A stretch of 64,000 nucleotides of DNA. Source: Epiperipatus broadwayi (taxonomy: Eukaryota > Onychophora > Udeonychophora > Euonychophora > Peripatidae). A model generated the notes under the pieces. It searched no databases and was not told the origin of the DNA. It saw only the letters and a list, made by a program, of their open reading frames with translations. Location: NCBI GenBank assembly GCA_028023455.1, contig JAQFVV010000030.1, positions 8,704,876 to 8,768,875 of the forward strand, given 5' to 3'. Both the position numbers and the translations under genes were made by a program. Shown one piece after another: positions 50,726 to 61,880 of the stretch (positions are counted from its first letter, which is position 1; each line of letters begins with the position of its first letter).

Positions 50726-50783
50726 CTCGTAAGTAAGGTAGCATCCTATCTTGTTTGTGTGCTCCTGCTTCTTCTGGAAATAA
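50726..50783 (-). CDS. PX-domain gene, exon 1 of 3 seen
   Basis: A minus-strand exon of 58 bases has acceptor AGCTTTTGCAG and donor GTATAATT. It reads 19 codons from phase 0 and leaves one base, which the exon at 36827-36902 completes. The residues LFPEEAGAHKQDRMLPYLR match the PX stretch FPxEAG...R(I/M)(I/L)Px(L) that follows the first helix in p47phox, NOXO1 and SH3PXD2 proteins. The N-terminal strands and the basic RR(Y/F) lipid-binding motif would be in an exon further right, which I could not find in this window. The product is likely a membrane-directed adaptor for NADPH oxidase or podosomes. Confidence 0.82.
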
Positions 50784-51801
50784 CTGCAAAAGCTTAAAAT
50801 GAAATAAATGATTTTATAAATAATTATAAAAATGATTGCATATTTAATCTAATTAATTTCTTCTATAATTTCACAAATAATATAAAACAGCATTTATTAA
50901 AAATGAGCAAAAGGACAAGCAAGATTTATATTACTCTAATAACTACATATTAATCCTAAACAATTTCCTATAAAAATATAGATTAATTCTATTATCTGAC
51001 TTCATTATTAATTTTCAAAACAACTGTGACAAATATTAAGTTCATAATTTATAAATCAAATAATTATCATTTCACATTTGTGGAATTGAAAGTTTTTGAA
51101 AAATATTTTTAAATCCCAAATAAAACATATTTGTAAAATTTTTTAGATATTTATTTTTCGATACTTATTTTTTGAATTAAAAAATTACATTTCAAGTAAG
51201 TTTCTACTAACCATATTAGAAAGCAAGAAGTGAAAATTTTCATGTTTAATGAGAATTAAATTTCATAAAATAATGTGAAAAATTAGTTGAGTAAAAATTT
51301 TATTTTGAAGTTAATAAAATTGAAAATAAATTTTCAAGATTTAAAAGCAGCTCACAAAACCTATAAAAAATAATAAGTTTTCTATTATTTTTCACTGATT
51401 AGAATTTCAAACATTTTGTTTACAATTTAAAATATTAGTTCTGCATCATTATACAATATATTATAATATTGCTTATTTTGAATGATATATATATAAACTG
51501 CAAATCCCCACTCATCTATCTAAAATTTTCACAACATTCACCATGCTTTTCCATTCATAAAATTTCTAATCCATATATTTAATTGTCATCTTTTTTCTTT
51601 TTATCAAAAAAAATTATTACTATTATAATATTGAAATTTCAGCTAAATTTATTTCGCTATATTTAGAATTAATTACAAAGAAAAATTAAAAGACAAACAA
51701 ATCTAAATAAGGAATAACAAAAATTCTGCAAATAAATAAATCTAAGATCAAATTTTGGAATTCTTAAATGTTTACAATTTTGAATTAATTAACAATGAAT
51801 A
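50784..51801. other. AT-rich DNA, presumed intron
   Basis: I see nothing recognisable between PX exon 1 and the hAT element. Confidence 0.5.
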
Positions 51802-54409
51802 TTTTATAACAGTCGTTTCTCAACCAACTACATACATTTTTGAATTTTTTTATTACAGATCAAATGAAGTATTCAACAAAAAAAAAAATGGAAGAAAGGG
51901 TAGGTGATTTATAGTAAAATATAATTATTGCAGTGTTTAACAAATTTCATATATATTTTCAAAGAACGATAAAAAACAAAGAATAATTGACTAAACTATA
52001 CAAAAGTAAATTAACTAACAAAATATTAAACTAATAATAAACAAAATCTGAAGGAAAACAAAAAATATTTAAATAACTGAGCAAACCATAATTATAAAAT
52101 AAAAAACTAATGTTATTGTTGCAGATTCTTTTTAGTAATTAGCTTATCAAGTCTTAAAAATATATTTGTGATTGCTAAGTACAAAGCTGGATTTAATAAT
52201 AAACAATTTCTTTCTTTTGATTTTACAAGTATCATTTCTGAAAATGTCAATTCACATAAGTATATGGTCAAAAACAGTAATAAGATTCTTGAGAGGTTTT
52301 TTCTGTTTAATTCTTAATATTCAGTTTTAATTTTAACCCAAAATAGAATTAAACTTGTTGAATTAAATAATGACTTTAATGTACATTGCAACTTAAGCCT
52401 ATTAATTTTTCCTGTTCCAAATCAGTTAGGTTATTTTCTTGTTCAATAAACGGATTTAAAATTCATATATTGTCTTCCTATGGATAATATTGATGACATG
52501 CACAACAAAGTCCAGTTAAATGTCCATAAACAATGTTTTTCAATTCGCTGATATTTATATAAACTTTATTCATCAATTCTGAAAATGAATGAATCATTAC
52601 AGTTTTTCTTTACATGCTTATACCGTAGATTTAACTTTTTCTTGAATGCCCCAATATTATTCCACAAATCAAAAGTAGTACTATTTCCTGACAGGTTTAA
52701 ATTTCATTCATTTATTAATGAAAATATGTCCGACAAATACGTCAGTTTAGCAATCCAATTATTGTCATGGAAAATATTTCTCAATTCTGAATTTTTTTGT
52801 TTCAAGGAATGTTTCAATTTCTTTTCTGAATTCATGAAGTCTTGATAATATTTTTCTTCTTCACAACCATCATACCTATGCATGAAGTAGTAAATTTTCA
52901 TGTCCAGATCCCATTTCATTGCATAACCGTAAAAATAAGCCTGAATGTAGTGTGTTGCATGTAATATAATTTATTATTTTAATCAAGGGAATAAGAATAT
53001 TGTTCAAGTCAGGTGACAATTTTTTAGCAAGAAAATGCTAATGGTGTACAGCGCAATGAGTAAAAATCTTTTTTTTATGTCAGCTATTTTTTTTAATTTT
53101 TTTTGTAACTCCTGAATGTTTTCCCATCATATTTGCTGCTCTATCAGCACATAAGCCAAGACAATTTTCCCAATTAAGTGAATTCCTTTTTATGTAATTA
53201 CCAATTGTTTTAAATATATGAGAACTAGTTATGCGATAAGAAAGATCAACACAACAAAAAAAACTTTTTTTTTACATCACTGATTTCATAATCAACATAA
53301 CAAATATAGTATAAAAGTATGGCTTTATTGATAACATCTGTAGATTTGTCTATCTGAATGGTGAACGATTTACTTATGTTTTGAATTAATTGAAATTGAT
53401 CTTCAATATCAATCACTAATTACTAAATCGGTATTAAGTAGTATCATTAAAAAGAAAAGTTTTCATTTTGTCTCCAGCAACACATGTCTACTAAATATGA
53501 TTTAATTAAGTTTTCAACAAAAAATAACTGCTTTTTGTATATAGCAATCCTTAAAGCAATGAAATATGATGCTTTTACAAGAGACTTATTGATTAAAAAA
53601 ATTTTTAAAAGATGATTTTTGGTTTTTCAATTCAGCACTTTTACATCCAAAAAAATCCAATGGCTTATTTGTAGATTTGAATGCTTGATCTGCAAATAAT
53701 GTAATAATTTTGCTGGCTTCATACATTCATTGGATAAAATTTCTCTGCAAGTATTTTATTGAGATCTGAGTAAATTTTCTTCAGACTCAGGCCAAAAAAT
53801 GAAATGAAATTTTAAATAATCAGAACTGAATTGACGAACAACATTATTCATTTTGCCCGAGGTGAATCATTTTGTGAATAATATTTTTCATTAGTATTCA
53901 AAATATTTTATACTTGGTTTATGAAAAAAGTATGCAATAGTTTTTGATATTTTCTTGTTATTATTCATTTTTAAACGGGTAAAATTTATCAAAAAAGTAA
54001 ATATGAAGTACTTAATATATTTTAATTTATAGTTCACACCTATTTTATAGCAATTCCTATATTTGCACACCAGTGCAATTTTGTTCAACTGGCTATGCCG
54101 AACTACGTAGTATATATGAGCGCATGTAAAATTGATAATGGAGCAGTGTGTTTACTATGAAATAACCTGTAGTAGGAAACAGAAACTTTTTTGTATTTCC
54201 TGTAGGGTTTGTTTCTTAGTTTATTTTCTATGAATAAAAATAAGTAACAAACAAAAAAAATTTTTTTGAACTACATCAAAGATAAATTTACTAAAATTAG
54301 ACTAAAAGATTGTAAAAATATATGTAATAAATATAAACAAATTTATAAGCTTTTTGTAGATCACTAACATTTTTCTGCAGACCACCAATTGAAAAACACT
54401 ATTCTATAA
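51802..54409 (-). mobile_element. hAT DNA transposon, decayed, with TIRs and 8-bp duplication
   Basis: The left end at 51810 reads CAGTCGTTTCTCAACCAAC. The right end (reverse complement from 54401) reads TAGTGTTTTTCAATTGGTGG. Both fit the hAT terminal consensus CAGTGNTTCTCAACC. The flanks TTTTATAA (51802-51809) and TTCTATAA (54402-54409) form an 8-bp duplication with one difference. The interior encodes a broken transposase on the minus strand. The element is about 2.6 kb. A PLE begins a few bases after its right duplication. Confidence 0.8.
52113..53880 (-). pseudogene. hAT transposase remnant (ZBED/Buster-like)
   Basis: Fragments of the transposase can be read in order on the minus strand, in several frames. 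There is the end of a BED-type zinc finger (ECMKPAKLLHYLQIKH, about 53700) and the RNase H-like core with QIDKSTDV (about 53345). Next come LCADRAANMMGKHSG (about 53125), an EMG/CNEMGSGHE-like stretch, and a region near 52704-52919 (KWDLDMKIYYFMHRYDG). The hAT C-terminal dimerisation motif is ALYLAITNIFLRLDKLI (about 52140-52195). Many frameshifts and stops make it inactive. The order and spacing match the ZBED5/SCAND3-like hAT group. Confidence 0.82.
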
Positions 54410-54415
54410 TGTTAT

Positions 54416-54770
54416 TCTGAAGGTTTGCGATAATGGTGTTTTAGTTGTATTTTTATGTTGGACTATTTCCATCATCTAGTATGAGTAATGAATGTCTTGA
54501 GAAAAATTTATTTAAATATTCCAAATAAATTCAACTAGTAGTAATAGCTCATCAAACAGGTTAGTATATGCACAAGGTCTCAAGGGGTATTATTTTCTCC
54601 TCTTCTTCAGGTGGCCTGACCAGTGACAATACTAACATGGGATTCTAACCTGGACTGTTATATTCTTGAGTATTGGATTTTAAGGTAACGCTCTAACCAA
54701 TAGAGCCATTCTGCCAAAGGCAACAGTCAGTAGAAATTTTGTATACTTATCTATGAGATTCCTCCTGATT
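54416..54770 (-). repeat. tRNA-like plus pLTR-like 3' region of PLE family 2
   Basis: On the minus strand, DNA just after the PLE coding remnant reads CTCATAGATAAGTATAC, then a tRNA-like head (A box intact, B box with one change), then the CCTGAAGAAG hairpin and a 3' end. All parts except the coding DNA recur at 44341-44983. Confidence 0.75.
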
Positions 54771-54849
54771 CCTCCACTTTTTTTTTGATTAGTGGTTTCC
54801 ATACATTATGTATAGTCACACTAGGTTGGCATATGGGATTGTTTGCCAT

Positions 54850-55150
54850 TATCATGTGAACAGCTTCTTTAAATTTACTTCTTTGTATCTTTTCTTCTTA
54901 TCCAATATTTTTGTATTTTCCCAATTGAACATATGTTCATTGGCACATACATGGTCTGCTACCTTAGACACATTTGTTTTCTCTCTTCTAATTATCAGTT
55001 TGTGTTCTTGCAATTGTTTTTCAATGAGACGACTGATGTCACCAATAATCTTCCACATTCACATAGTATTGCATAGATGCAGTTTTTTTTCTTTTTCTTT
55101 TCAGCATTTCAAGTTTAGGCTTTGTAGTTGTTAGAATTCCTTGTAATGTG
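54850..55150 (-). pseudogene. PLE family 2 GIY-YIG fragment, minus copy
   Basis: Residues such as LCECGR, IEKQLQEHKLIIRREKTN, VSKVADHVCANEHMFNW and ENTKILDKKK match the GIY-YIG nuclease tail of Penelope proteins. A base is missing in the GIY-YIG core, and a deletion near 55135-55140 removes about 100 bases present in the plus copy. It is inactive. Confidence 0.8.
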
Positions 55151-55339
55151 GTATGGCTATGTATTGGTACCAATAATTGTTTTTTTCTTTTGATGGCTCT
55201 TTTTGTTGTCTATTTAAGGTTTTCTTAATAACAGCTGATGGATAATCATTTTAAATAAGAATCTAAGTCTTATGAAAAATGGTTATTCATCAGCTGTTAT
55301 TAAAAAAACCTTAAATAGACCTAAAAAAAACCATCAAAA

Positions 55340-55830
55340 GAAAAAACAATTATCGATACTGTAATGTACCCATACATTCCAAAAGTAGCAGACAAATTTA
55401 AAAAAATCTGCAATCAGTATAACATCAGAACAGCTTTCCAGAGCGATACCATGGAATTCTAACATTTACAAAGTCTAAACTTGAAATGCTGATAAGAAAA
55501 AACTGCATTAATGAAATACCATGTAAATGTTGAAGAACATATATTGGTGAGACCAGTCGTCCCATTGAAAAATGCTTGCACAAACACAAACTGATGATTA
55601 GAAAAGAGAAAACAGATGTGTCTAAGGTAGCAGACCATATATATGCCAATGAATATATGTTCAATTGGGAAAATACAAAAATATTGGATAGAGAAGAAAA
55701 TGTACAAAAAAGAAAATTTAAAGAAGCTGCTCACATATTTAATGTACATATTGTGACCTTCCAGGTTGGCACCAGGAAGAAATGTGGGAAGTTCACATTT
55801 ATGCCAATAATGGCTAGAGATAACAATTAA
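55340..55830 (+). pseudogene. PLE family 2 RT end plus GIY-YIG, plus copy
   Basis: It contains MYPYIPKVADKFKKICNQYN (the linker after the RT in Penelope proteins) and CKC-RTYIGETSRPIEKC (GIY-YIG core, with a stop codon in the CxC and frame breaks near 55455-55535). It then has VSKVADHIYANEYMFNW to a stop near 55829. It belongs to a different PLE family from 30468-32974, whose nuclease reads CGICKMVYYGQTS. Confidence 0.8.
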
Positions 55831-56206
55831 AGAAAAAATGAATTGTGATATAATTTAATATTTAAAATTTGGTTTAAAAAATTATTAAGACTTTAGTTGG
55901 GTGTACCAGTTGTTAGAATTTTAAGTTACATATGTCTGGTAGTGGAAGAGGAAGATGGACAATATCAAGGATTGTTGGTATGAGAGTTAAACTAATAGGA
56001 GAGCTATAGCAGGTATTTATTCATTAGTTTTCTAACTTATTGTCTATTCCCATCCGAGATTTAACTTGTATATATGGGTGTATGTCCATTTTATATCATC
56101 TCATACTTTATTCATATTTTATACTATTATTTATAATGTCCAAATTATAGTAGCAGAGTTCACATGCCATAGAAGACAGATAGACACATATACCATTAAT
56201 TTAAAT
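55831..56206. other. AT-rich spacer
   Basis: No feature is seen between the PLE dimer and element B. The exact 3' boundary of the PLE plus copy is not clear and may extend a little into this stretch. Confidence 0.45.
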
Positions 56207-58457
56207 GATTTTTTGGTTGTCATCTGATCCTTCGTGTCAGCCGCCAGAGGCGCGATTTCTAACTAAAAAACACATTAATATATAGTTCCCGGGATAGCGA
56301 TTCTCTATTATTATTGACTTTTTTTTTGGTTTGTTTACAAAGTTTACTTTTTTTCGTTTCTGAATTATTTTTCCCAAATAATATTTTTGATGATGGGATA
56401 ATAATAGTTTTTTTTTTTTTTACCAAAGGGTCTTTTTTGGTGTGTGTTCAAATAGTAATTTGTGTTTTTTTTTTAAAAAAATAATATTACTGTTTTTGTA
56501 AAATTGGATTGACAAAATTCAAGAGAGAACGGGGTTTTATGATGGATCTTTAAATAATAATTTACGTTACTTTGATAGGTTTACATTTGATTGCCGAAAA
56601 CAATTATTGGGAGAAGTGTTGTTTTTTTTTTTTTTCGCGCGCGTGTGTTTGTTTAAATAAAATTTAAAACCTGTACTTTAATCAATTTACATTTGATGGA
56701 CGACCGATTGGACTTCCTTCCGTTTATAAATTATGGTTTTGGTTCTACAAATAAATATTTTTGACAATAGGACGATAATAGTTGTTGTTTGTTTAATTTT
56801 TATTGACAAGAGCGGGTGTTTTTTTGGTGTAGATTCAAATAGTAATTTGGGTTACGTTTAAATAATAAGTTGCGGTCTTACTTTGATCGGTTTACATTTG
56901 ATTCCCGACACTAATTACTGGGAAGGGTGTTTTTTTGTGTGTACGATTGTAGACAACAATTATTGGGAGAAGGGGTGTAACCGTTTAAAGAATAGTAGTT
57001 TACGTTACTTTTAGTAGTGGTGTACATTTGATTGCTGACAATAATTAGTGAGAGGGGTGGGTGTTTTTTGGTGATTGTCGACAACAATTATTGGGAGAAA
57101 GAGTTTTGCGTTTTGTTTTTGTTCGTGTGTATGTTTAAATCAAAATTTAAGTTACTTTTATCGGTTACCATTCGATTGAAAACCGATTTGACTTTCTTTT
57201 TTTTTTTTTTTCGTTTATAAATTATTTGGGTTTTCCCAAATAATATTCGATTTGACAATGGGACAATAATAGTCTAGGTTTCTTTAATTTTGATTGACAA
57301 GAGCGAGTCTTTTTCGGTGTACGTTCGAATAATAATTTGGGTTATGTTTAACTAATAATTTACTGTCTTACTTCGATTGGTTTACATTTGATTGGCCAGG
57401 ACAATTAGTGGGAGGGTTTTTTTTGTTTTTTTCTACACGATTAAAGAATAATTGACGTTCCTTTTATTTGACCGTTTGATTGCCGACGACAACAATTATT
57501 GGGAGAAAAGGGGTTTTTGGGGTTACGTTTAAATAAAAATTTTAGTTACTTCTTTTATTTTACATTTGATTGCCGATGCCAACAATTATCGGGAGAAGGG
57601 ATGTATGTTTAAATAAAAATTGAAGTTACTTCTTTTATTTTTGACATTTGACGAAGGTCATTTAGAATCCCTCAAACAAGCTTGCCTTTACGAAGTGAAC
57701 CTTTCCGTCGGCAGATCTTTTCGGACCTCAAATCTGCATATATTTGCCGCACAATCCAATCTTTTCTTTCAGCAGCAGGATGTTTTTTTCTGCTGTAGAA
57801 ATATTCCAGCGCTGGCCTGTGTCTGGCAATTCCCATCTTTTCAAGTTTTCTGTTGTGGGAATTAGCCGTACTTTTTGTCTCGGAAAATTTCTCGCTAAAA
57901 CGTGACTCAAAGCGTGATTTTTAAATTTTTACGCTATTCCACCCTAATCGAAAATTTAGGAGGAATACAAATTTATGAGGAACAATCACGATACTGTTAA
58001 AATTGATAAAATGTAACAGTACATCGATTGGTCTTAAAAAAAACAAGGCAGCGATGAAAATTTAAATAATTTTGACACAATCAAAATAAACACCCTAGTA
58101 CGATATTGTTACATCAAATATATAACGCAGCATTACGATATAGTGCGTGACACAAACAACTACGGCATTTTCCTCTGCTTTTAGCATCGGAAAAAGCCAC
58201 ACCGTTAGCCGCTAAGCCGAGTTAACACTCTTTCTAGATTTTATCGTAGAAAGGAGACTTAACTTCCGAGTTAATACTCTACCTTTTAGCATAGAAAGTA
58301 GACTTAACTCCGAGTTAACAATCTTTCTAGGATTTCTTTTAGAAAGAATGCTTAAAGGCTTGGGTGCGGCCGCGGAAACGGCATATTTCTAGAAATTTAG
58401 CTAGAAATCGCGCCTCTGGCGGCTGACACGAACGATCAGATGACAACCGATTTTTTT
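56207..58457 (-). mobile_element. MULE-like non-autonomous element B
   Basis: The element (56215-58448, about 2.2 kb) has terminal inverted repeats of about 53 bp with two mismatches, starting GGTTGTCATCTGATC and containing TCAGCCGCCAGAGGCGCG. It is flanked by GATTTTTT (left) and GATTTTTTT (right), an 8-9 bp duplication. The right subterminal region holds four hairpin units (TTTCTA..TAAAA..AGAAA, 58170-58370) homologous to those at the left of element A, so it is oriented opposite to A. The interior has long repeats of about 480 bp and a more GC-rich block at 57650-57930. No transposase is encoded. Confidence 0.75.
56545..57660 (+). repeat. internal long tandem repeats of element B
   Basis: Words such as TTTACATTTGATTGCCGA, ACAACAATTATTGGGAGAA and GTTTAAATAAAA recur. 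The block starting GTTTAAATAAAA at about 56651 is repeated from about 57132 (period near 480 bp), including CGTTTATAAATTAT and GACAATNGGACNATAATAG. Shorter partial units follow at 57527 and 57607. Divergence between units is substantial. Confidence 0.7.
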
Positions 58458-61300
58458 AAATATGTATTTTATTTATTAGCTATGTGTTACTTGAAATCTT
58501 ACATTTAAAATTGCAAAGGTTATATGTTAATTATTAGGTAGCATTTGTAAGTCAATGCTTAATATTTTTTTTTCTCGTTCCGATATTCTATTACTAATAT
58601 TTTACAAGCAAGAGAATTCTGGCATATTGCCAAGTTCATGATAATAAAAAAAAAGAGGTCGTGACAGTGTATTTTTTTTTTTTTTGGAGAAGGAATTCCA
58701 AGAAGGAAGATGTAAAATAAAAATGATTATGGAAAGTGAAGTAATTATCTAAGGGAATAGTAATATAAGTGAACTAAATATCGTGAAAATTTACTACTAT
58801 TCCTGTGAATAATTTTTCTCTCATACTTATCGAAATAATACTACACATGGAAGAATAAATTATTAAGGCACCAGCTCTAGCTTTTATTAACTGATAGTCT
58901 AAGTTTACTATATTCAAAAATGCATGGATATTATGTAAGATTATTAATTATAGTTTATTTTAATGTAATTACCATAAATAAATGATATCGGAATTATAAA
59001 AATTATTAAAAATGAAGGATAACTAAAAAAATTATGTTAAACCCTGTGGTGGGTCGCTATATGGGTTTTCAATTAATAAATTTTCTGTTTATATTATGCA
59101 AGATAAAATTAAAACGAAGATATTTGTCTATTTTAACTCTTATATCAGGAGGATAGTTATATATACCAAAGAAGCTTACTATCCGCATATATATATAAAA
59201 GAGTAATTTAAATGCATAACTTAACAATATTTAATGACTGATTATCACAACGTATACAAGCATGGATAAATCATTAATAATGGATTTAATGGTTAATGAA
59301 AATTATATTAAACACTAAAAAAATTAAAAGGAGTAATGTCATAAACTTTTACTTGGATTATTTTACTGAGTCGGAGATTTTGTTTCTTGTGATTAATAAA
59401 ATAATTCCACTGCACATAAAGATTGTTTATAATGTCTATTAAGAGATTCTAAAACATTGGAAGCTATTGCAACTTTCATCAAATTTTACTTCAGCCAGTA
59501 GGAACAATGTTTGTATTTGACTTATTTATTTATTTTTTTAATATTGTTAATTCATTATTATTATTGTAAGCAGCAGTGTATGCTTTCGTTCAAATTTTCA
59601 AATCTAAAAAAAACTTTATATTTAGTGATTAAGTATTGACAGGTATTTCTTCATATTGTCTATAATGGATAAGTAATAATTTTTTTTTTTTATGCTTAGT
59701 GTACTTTATTATTATCATTAATATGACAGTGTATTATCTTATACGGTTTAGAAATCATATTACATATGATCGTATATTCGGGTGTGTGTGCACTGTTGTA
59801 AAATATTTTTCCAAAGTTGTATTTTATTTTTATTTCGGTCGTTTGGTGCCATTTGTTAAAATAAGATAGAGAATTAAAAGTTTGTCTGTTTATAGATTTG
59901 TTATATAGGAAATACGTTGAGTGCATTTGGATATAGAAGTGATCGAGGGATGATTTTATTATGTGGATTCAGTTATACTCTCCTGATTATTTGCTTATTA
60001 AATCGTGGGTGGTTAGTGTACTTACTTATTTGAAAGCATATGCTGAGATAGTTGTAGTTCCTTTTCCTTTTAAATGAAGTGGCAAATGCTCCATTTATTA
60101 ATGATAGTTCGGCTAAGTTCCGTAACCTTTGTGCCTTAAAAGTTAGTAGATATTATATTAATGAGTCAAGTTTGAATTTGGAGAATTTGATTAACCCTCA
60201 CGTACATATATGCGAATGTTTATTTATTATTATTCCCCTCTCTTTCTTCATTTGGGAGTAGTTATCATCAAACAATATATACTGGTTATATCAGATAAAG
60301 GTTTTTATAGATTTTTATAATACGTTTTAAATAAGATCGTTAGTTTAATGATTAACTTGTGCACCATCCGTTCCGTAAATAAACTAGTAGAAATTATAAT
60401 TTATAAATGCATTGTATTTGTAATTTTGTAAAAACGTACATACTCGAAAATATGGTAAACAAAGAAATATTGAAGAAGACCATCACTAAAATTATTAATT
60501 ATAAAGAATTATTAAATCATATTACATACATTATCAATATCTCATTTATTATCATTATTAACAATTCATCCTCCAGTATGAATGTAATATTAACTTAAGA
60601 AAATTTTACTTTAATGAATGAAAAGGAAAATATTAATAAAATATTAATAAATTTATATAACAAATATTAATCAAATTTGTGTTACTATAGGGGAAATATT
60701 AAAATCATCATCGATATGTTATAAAATAAAGTTTCTTCTAATAAATGTTTTGTTGAAATAATATCCCATATGAGATGTTTATTATATGCGTTCAATTGTC
60801 CATTTCCACACACACATATATTTAACATAATATAAGTATAGAATTTATAGATTTGCCAGTATAGGTCATTTATTTAAACAGTCTAGAGTTAACAGATCTT
60901 AATATTGCAGTGTCAAAAATATGTTTTACTTTGCTTAAAATAGATGGTAATGTAGGGCAAAAAGGTACCCGATCCTCATCATTGTCTATACTTTATTTAG
61001 TGTAATAATTATCAATTTCACAATAAACCTTATTATTTAATAGATGCTTGGAATATAATTGAATCAACATTATAGAATTGTTATTTATAAATGTTTCTAT
61101 CATCCTATTTGCATCCTATATGATTACCATACTGTATAACCCAACTGAGCTAAGCCATATAGTTATATCAACATAAGAATCTTATTAGTAAGTAGAAAAG
61201 CAATTTCAGTTATAAATTTATTCTCTCTTGTATAGAATTGGCGCCTGGGCATTTATTTGTACATAAAGTGAAATAGGTGAAGAAAGCAGAGGTTACAATA
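58458..61300. other. AT-rich DNA
   Basis: I see no gene or transposon. Several open frames of 60-76 codons (59696-59926, 60079-60261, 60407-60598) show AT-driven composition without domains. This stretch would lie in the gene's upstream intron if the PX N-terminal exon is to the right. Confidence 0.45.
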
Positions 61301-61421
61301 TATAAGAGAGAACTAAAGCACAAGAGACTGCATTTGTTAATTGTCATTCCCTATGACTTTCTTAACATAATTTAATAAACCAAGACATCATTAATTCAAA
61401 ACATAAATAATTATCCTGTAA
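61301..61421 (+). repeat. dispersed about 100-bp repeat, copy 2
   Basis: This copy matches 37853-37952 at high identity up to CCAAGACAT. An extra segment (TTAATTCAAAACATAAATAA) precedes the last shared bases TTATCCTGTAAT. The copies lie about 23 kb apart. Confidence 0.75.
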
Positions 61422-61640
61422 TTACTTGCATGCTGCAATTAACTATAAATTCAGTACATAATGATTGATCAGTTTCTGTGGAGAGAGTTGCTACTGTTTT
61501 AACAGATTGTGTAAGCATAAAGAAATGGTGACCATGTGATGTTTTAATGATTATTACACAGTGAGGATAATTTCAATTAACTTTGTATTACTCCCAACGT
61601 AATCACCATTTGACATCCAATCCTTTTTTCTTTGCTAACT

Positions 61641-61880
61641 TCAATGATATAAGGCTACTGCAACATGGTGATCAGTGAGATTGATTTTCATTAAAGATGA
61701 TATCTTGACATTGGTTCTACTTCCAAAGCATTTGTTTTTCCTCTTGTTTGCCCATGGTGGACAATCTTTTCTTTCATTTCTTACATTGATATTATTGTCA
61801 CATGATCCTTCCTTTTCTCTGAATGACACTCTCGTTTGATATGATGGAAAGTCTGTTCCATTGTGTTTAAAAACTGCCAC
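61641..61880 (-). pseudogene. unrecognised open frame, possible transposon ORF remnant
   Basis: A 79-codon minus frame has a more balanced amino-acid content than its neighbours (KHNGTDFPSYQTRVSF, CPPWANKRKNKC). Open, lysine-rich segments continue in other minus frames from about 62000 to 62830. The region precedes an RTE fragment and a piggyBac remnant on the same strand, so it may be old transposon coding DNA. I cannot assign a family. Confidence 0.25.

Larger units (their letters stand above)
54416..55830. mobile_element. Penelope-like element (family 2), head-to-head dimer with tRNA-like 3' end
   Basis: A minus copy (54416-55262) and a plus copy (55263-about 55830) diverge from a centre near 55262, where AATAACAGCTGATGGATAA is mirrored. 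Both encode a GIY-YIG region. In the minus copy the coding part is followed by a 3' region containing an A box (TGGCTCTATTGG), a mutated B box (GGTTAGAATCC), CCTGAAGAAGAGG, GAGACCTTGTGCATATAC and the 3' end CGCAAACCTTC. The plus copy lacks that tail. This is the only place where the tRNA-like tail seen at 36396 and 44341 is joined to PLE coding DNA. Confidence 0.8.

Noticed and set aside
57620-57865. 81-codon plus frame inside element B
   Set aside because: It is open only because the block is GC-richer; an antisense frame is equally open and neither has a domain.
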